In this document: positions 62,936 to 64,000 of the stretch, piece by piece
How positions within the stretch are numbered: position 1 is the first letter of the stretch
Layout: every line of letters begins with the position of its first letter
NCBI RefSeq assembly: GCF_019969845.1
Contig: NZ_JAHXYR010000005.1
Span: 1-64,000, forward strand
DNA: 64,000 nt
Source of the DNA: Sphingobacterium sp. GVS05A
GTDB taxonomy: Bacteria; Bacteroidota; Bacteroidia; Sphingobacteriales; Sphingobacteriaceae
Reading direction: 5' to 3'
Notes under the pieces: model-generated
Seen by the model: only the letters and a program-made list of their open reading frames with translations
Database searches by the model: none
What the model was told of the DNA's origin: nothing
Program-made: the position numbers and the translations under genes

Positions 62936-64000
62936 ATGTTAAATTCCAGAAAAGTCTTTCTCTTTACACTGTTGTTTTTTTTAACGATATTCTGTATATA
63001 TTATCTGTTGTATCGCCTTGGTGTGATTGCTGTATTACCTGATAATTACAATTTACTTCGAAATGATGCTGATTGGTATTATAAAATCACAGAAATCGGC
63101 TATCATTACCAGCCAGAAACAATTGGCAACACCGCTTTTTTTCCATTTTTTCCATTTTTTTGGAAATTTACTGGACTATCCCCCCTGGCGATTTCAGTCG
63201 TAAATCTTTTGCTTTTTTGTGCTGCACTCTCACTGCTACATATAGTATATAAATTTAGTTTATTTAACCTATTGTTTATTTGCACTATACCATCATTTAT
63301 CTTTTTTATGGTTCCCTATTCAGAAGCGTTATTCTTTTTATTTGGGAGCATTTACATTTACGGACTTTGCCGTGGATCTGTATTAAATCAGGGAATAGGG
63401 TTGCTAGGAAGCGGTTTGACAAGATCGGTGGTTACAATATTTATACCTGCGATCTTTATTGTTGAAACATGCATGTTTTTCTTTTATACTGAAAGGAAAT
63501 GGATTGATTTAAAAGATAGCCTCAAAAGATTTTTTTTTCAGTGTTCAATATGCTTAACAAGTATCGGTATTGTTGCTGTCTATCAATATACTGCAATAGG
63601 GAAATGGTTTTATTTTATCGAAATACAGCAATATTGGGGGCGTCACTTTCAGTTGCCAAGCCTTCCTTTTACTACCTTTTCTCCCAAATCCGCTATGGGT
63701 ATGGATACCATCGGCCTGAGCTTGGGCTTAATTGCTGCTGCACTATTTATTTTGCTTCTTTATAAGCTTAGGAACGAAGCTAGAAAAATGTTGGATAAAA
63801 ATTACGACCGGGCACTTATTTTCTCATTATGTTACTTCACATTTATTTCCATATTAGATGTCTTTTTTACGGATGACTATCAGGGGCACACCAAAATCTG
63901 GTCTATTAATAGACATTTGCTTTGTACGCCCTACTTCTTTGTGATTCTTTTTGAACTTCGAAGTTCTCGTTGGTCTGGGACTATTGGCCGCAGATTTTAT
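62936..64000 (+). CDS. PIG-V-like membrane mannosyltransferase, cut by the window end
   Basis: The frame starts at ATG 62936, 1 bp after the stop of the previous gene, and stays open for 355 codons to the window edge. First helix near residues 6-27, then the outer loop LLRNDADWYYKITEIGYHYQ and TAFFPFFPFFWKFTG, the pattern of PIG-V/GT39-type GT-C enzymes (DxxWYxxIAxxGY and AFFPxxP). Several more helices follow. Transfers a sugar from a polyprenyl-phosphate donor, by family. The C-terminus is outside this window. Confidence 0.75.
   Translation, partial: MLNSRKVFLFTLLFFLTIFCIYYLLYRLGVIAVLPDNYNLLRNDADWYYKITEIGYHYQPETIGNTAFFPFFPFFWKFTGLSPLAISVVNLLLFCAALSLLHIVYKFSLFNLLFICTIPSFIFFMVPYSEALFFLFGSIYIYGLCRGSVLNQGIGLLGSGLTRSVVTIFIPAIFIVETCMFFFYTERKWIDLKDSLKRFFFQCSICLTSIGIVAVYQYTAIGKWFYFIEIQQYWGRHFQLPSLPFTTFSPKSAMGMDTIGLSLGLIAAALFILLLYKLRNEARKMLDKNYDRALIFSLCYFTFISILDVFFTDDYQGHTKIWSINRHLLCTPYFFVILFELRSSRWSGTIGRRFY

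Overview
The window reads as Bacteroidota DNA, most likely the family Sphingobacteriaceae. The evidence is an AT-rich sequence, promoter -7 elements of the TAnnTTTG type, starts without Shine-Dalgarno sequences, many lipoproteins, GG-leader and NVEALA-like exported peptides, 6-bladed beta-propellers, TonB-type barrels and an unusual class D beta-lactamase. No organism-specific marker is present, so the genus is inference. Most of the window is an accessory region: a patchwork of paralogous gene sets, gene ends cut off by recombination, insertion-sequence remnants and one intact IS21-family element.

Regions. 0-4 kb: a lipoprotein, an AraC regulator and a SAM methyltransferase. 4-5.5 kb: colliding IS3 and IS66 remnants that cut into a beta-helix gene and a secreted-protein gene. 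5.8-12.6 kb: an odd membrane/lipoprotein fusion, an EF-Tu-domain-like small protein, the first beta-helix cassette, two secreted partner proteins with an orphan effector tail, an astacin lipoprotein, a tRNA-Ser(GGA)-like gene and a truncated tyrosine integrase. 12.7-36 kb: several lipoprotein peptidase/partner loci, including a seven-copy tandem array of about 629-bp units, plus the IS21 element, an unknown 939-residue gene and a pseudogene-rich stretch. 36.2-41.5 kb: a truncated NUDIX gene, an OXA-like beta-lactamase, orphan toxin tips with immunity-like genes, and a broken beta-helix cassette. 42-49.6 kb: a putative peptide natural-product cluster. 49.7-51.8 kb: the only full-length beta-helix cassette. 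52.5-64 kb: GtrA, a polyserine exported peptide, two beta-propellers, a TonB-type barrel and a run of membrane and glycosyltransferase genes that leaves the window.

The main candidate for an undescribed system is a family of lipoproteins with a shared N-terminal domain and exchangeable C-terminal metallopeptidase ends (HExxH, or a JAB/MPN-like HSHP motif). Each has one or more exported partner genes directly downstream, often overlapping by 4-23 bp. I see complete loci at 19.2-20.6, 24.3-26.6 and 34.2-36.0 kb, a 5'-truncated one at 12.7-14.6 kb and an orphan tail at 9.3 kb. The layout resembles polymorphic toxin/immunity loci, with both partners predicted to act outside the cytoplasm. That function is inferred, not shown.

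A second candidate is the GG-leader peptide at 43.8 kb, with two CSC motifs, flanked by a C39-like/VKOR/thioredoxin fusion, a TlpA-like protein and two glycosyltransferases. It would fit a disulfide-bonded, glycosylated peptide. A third is the set of beta-helix surface-protein cassettes sharing a near-identical start, promoter and 19-bp inverted repeat (four cassettes plus one solo leader). IS21 has inserted exactly in the inverted repeat of one of them.
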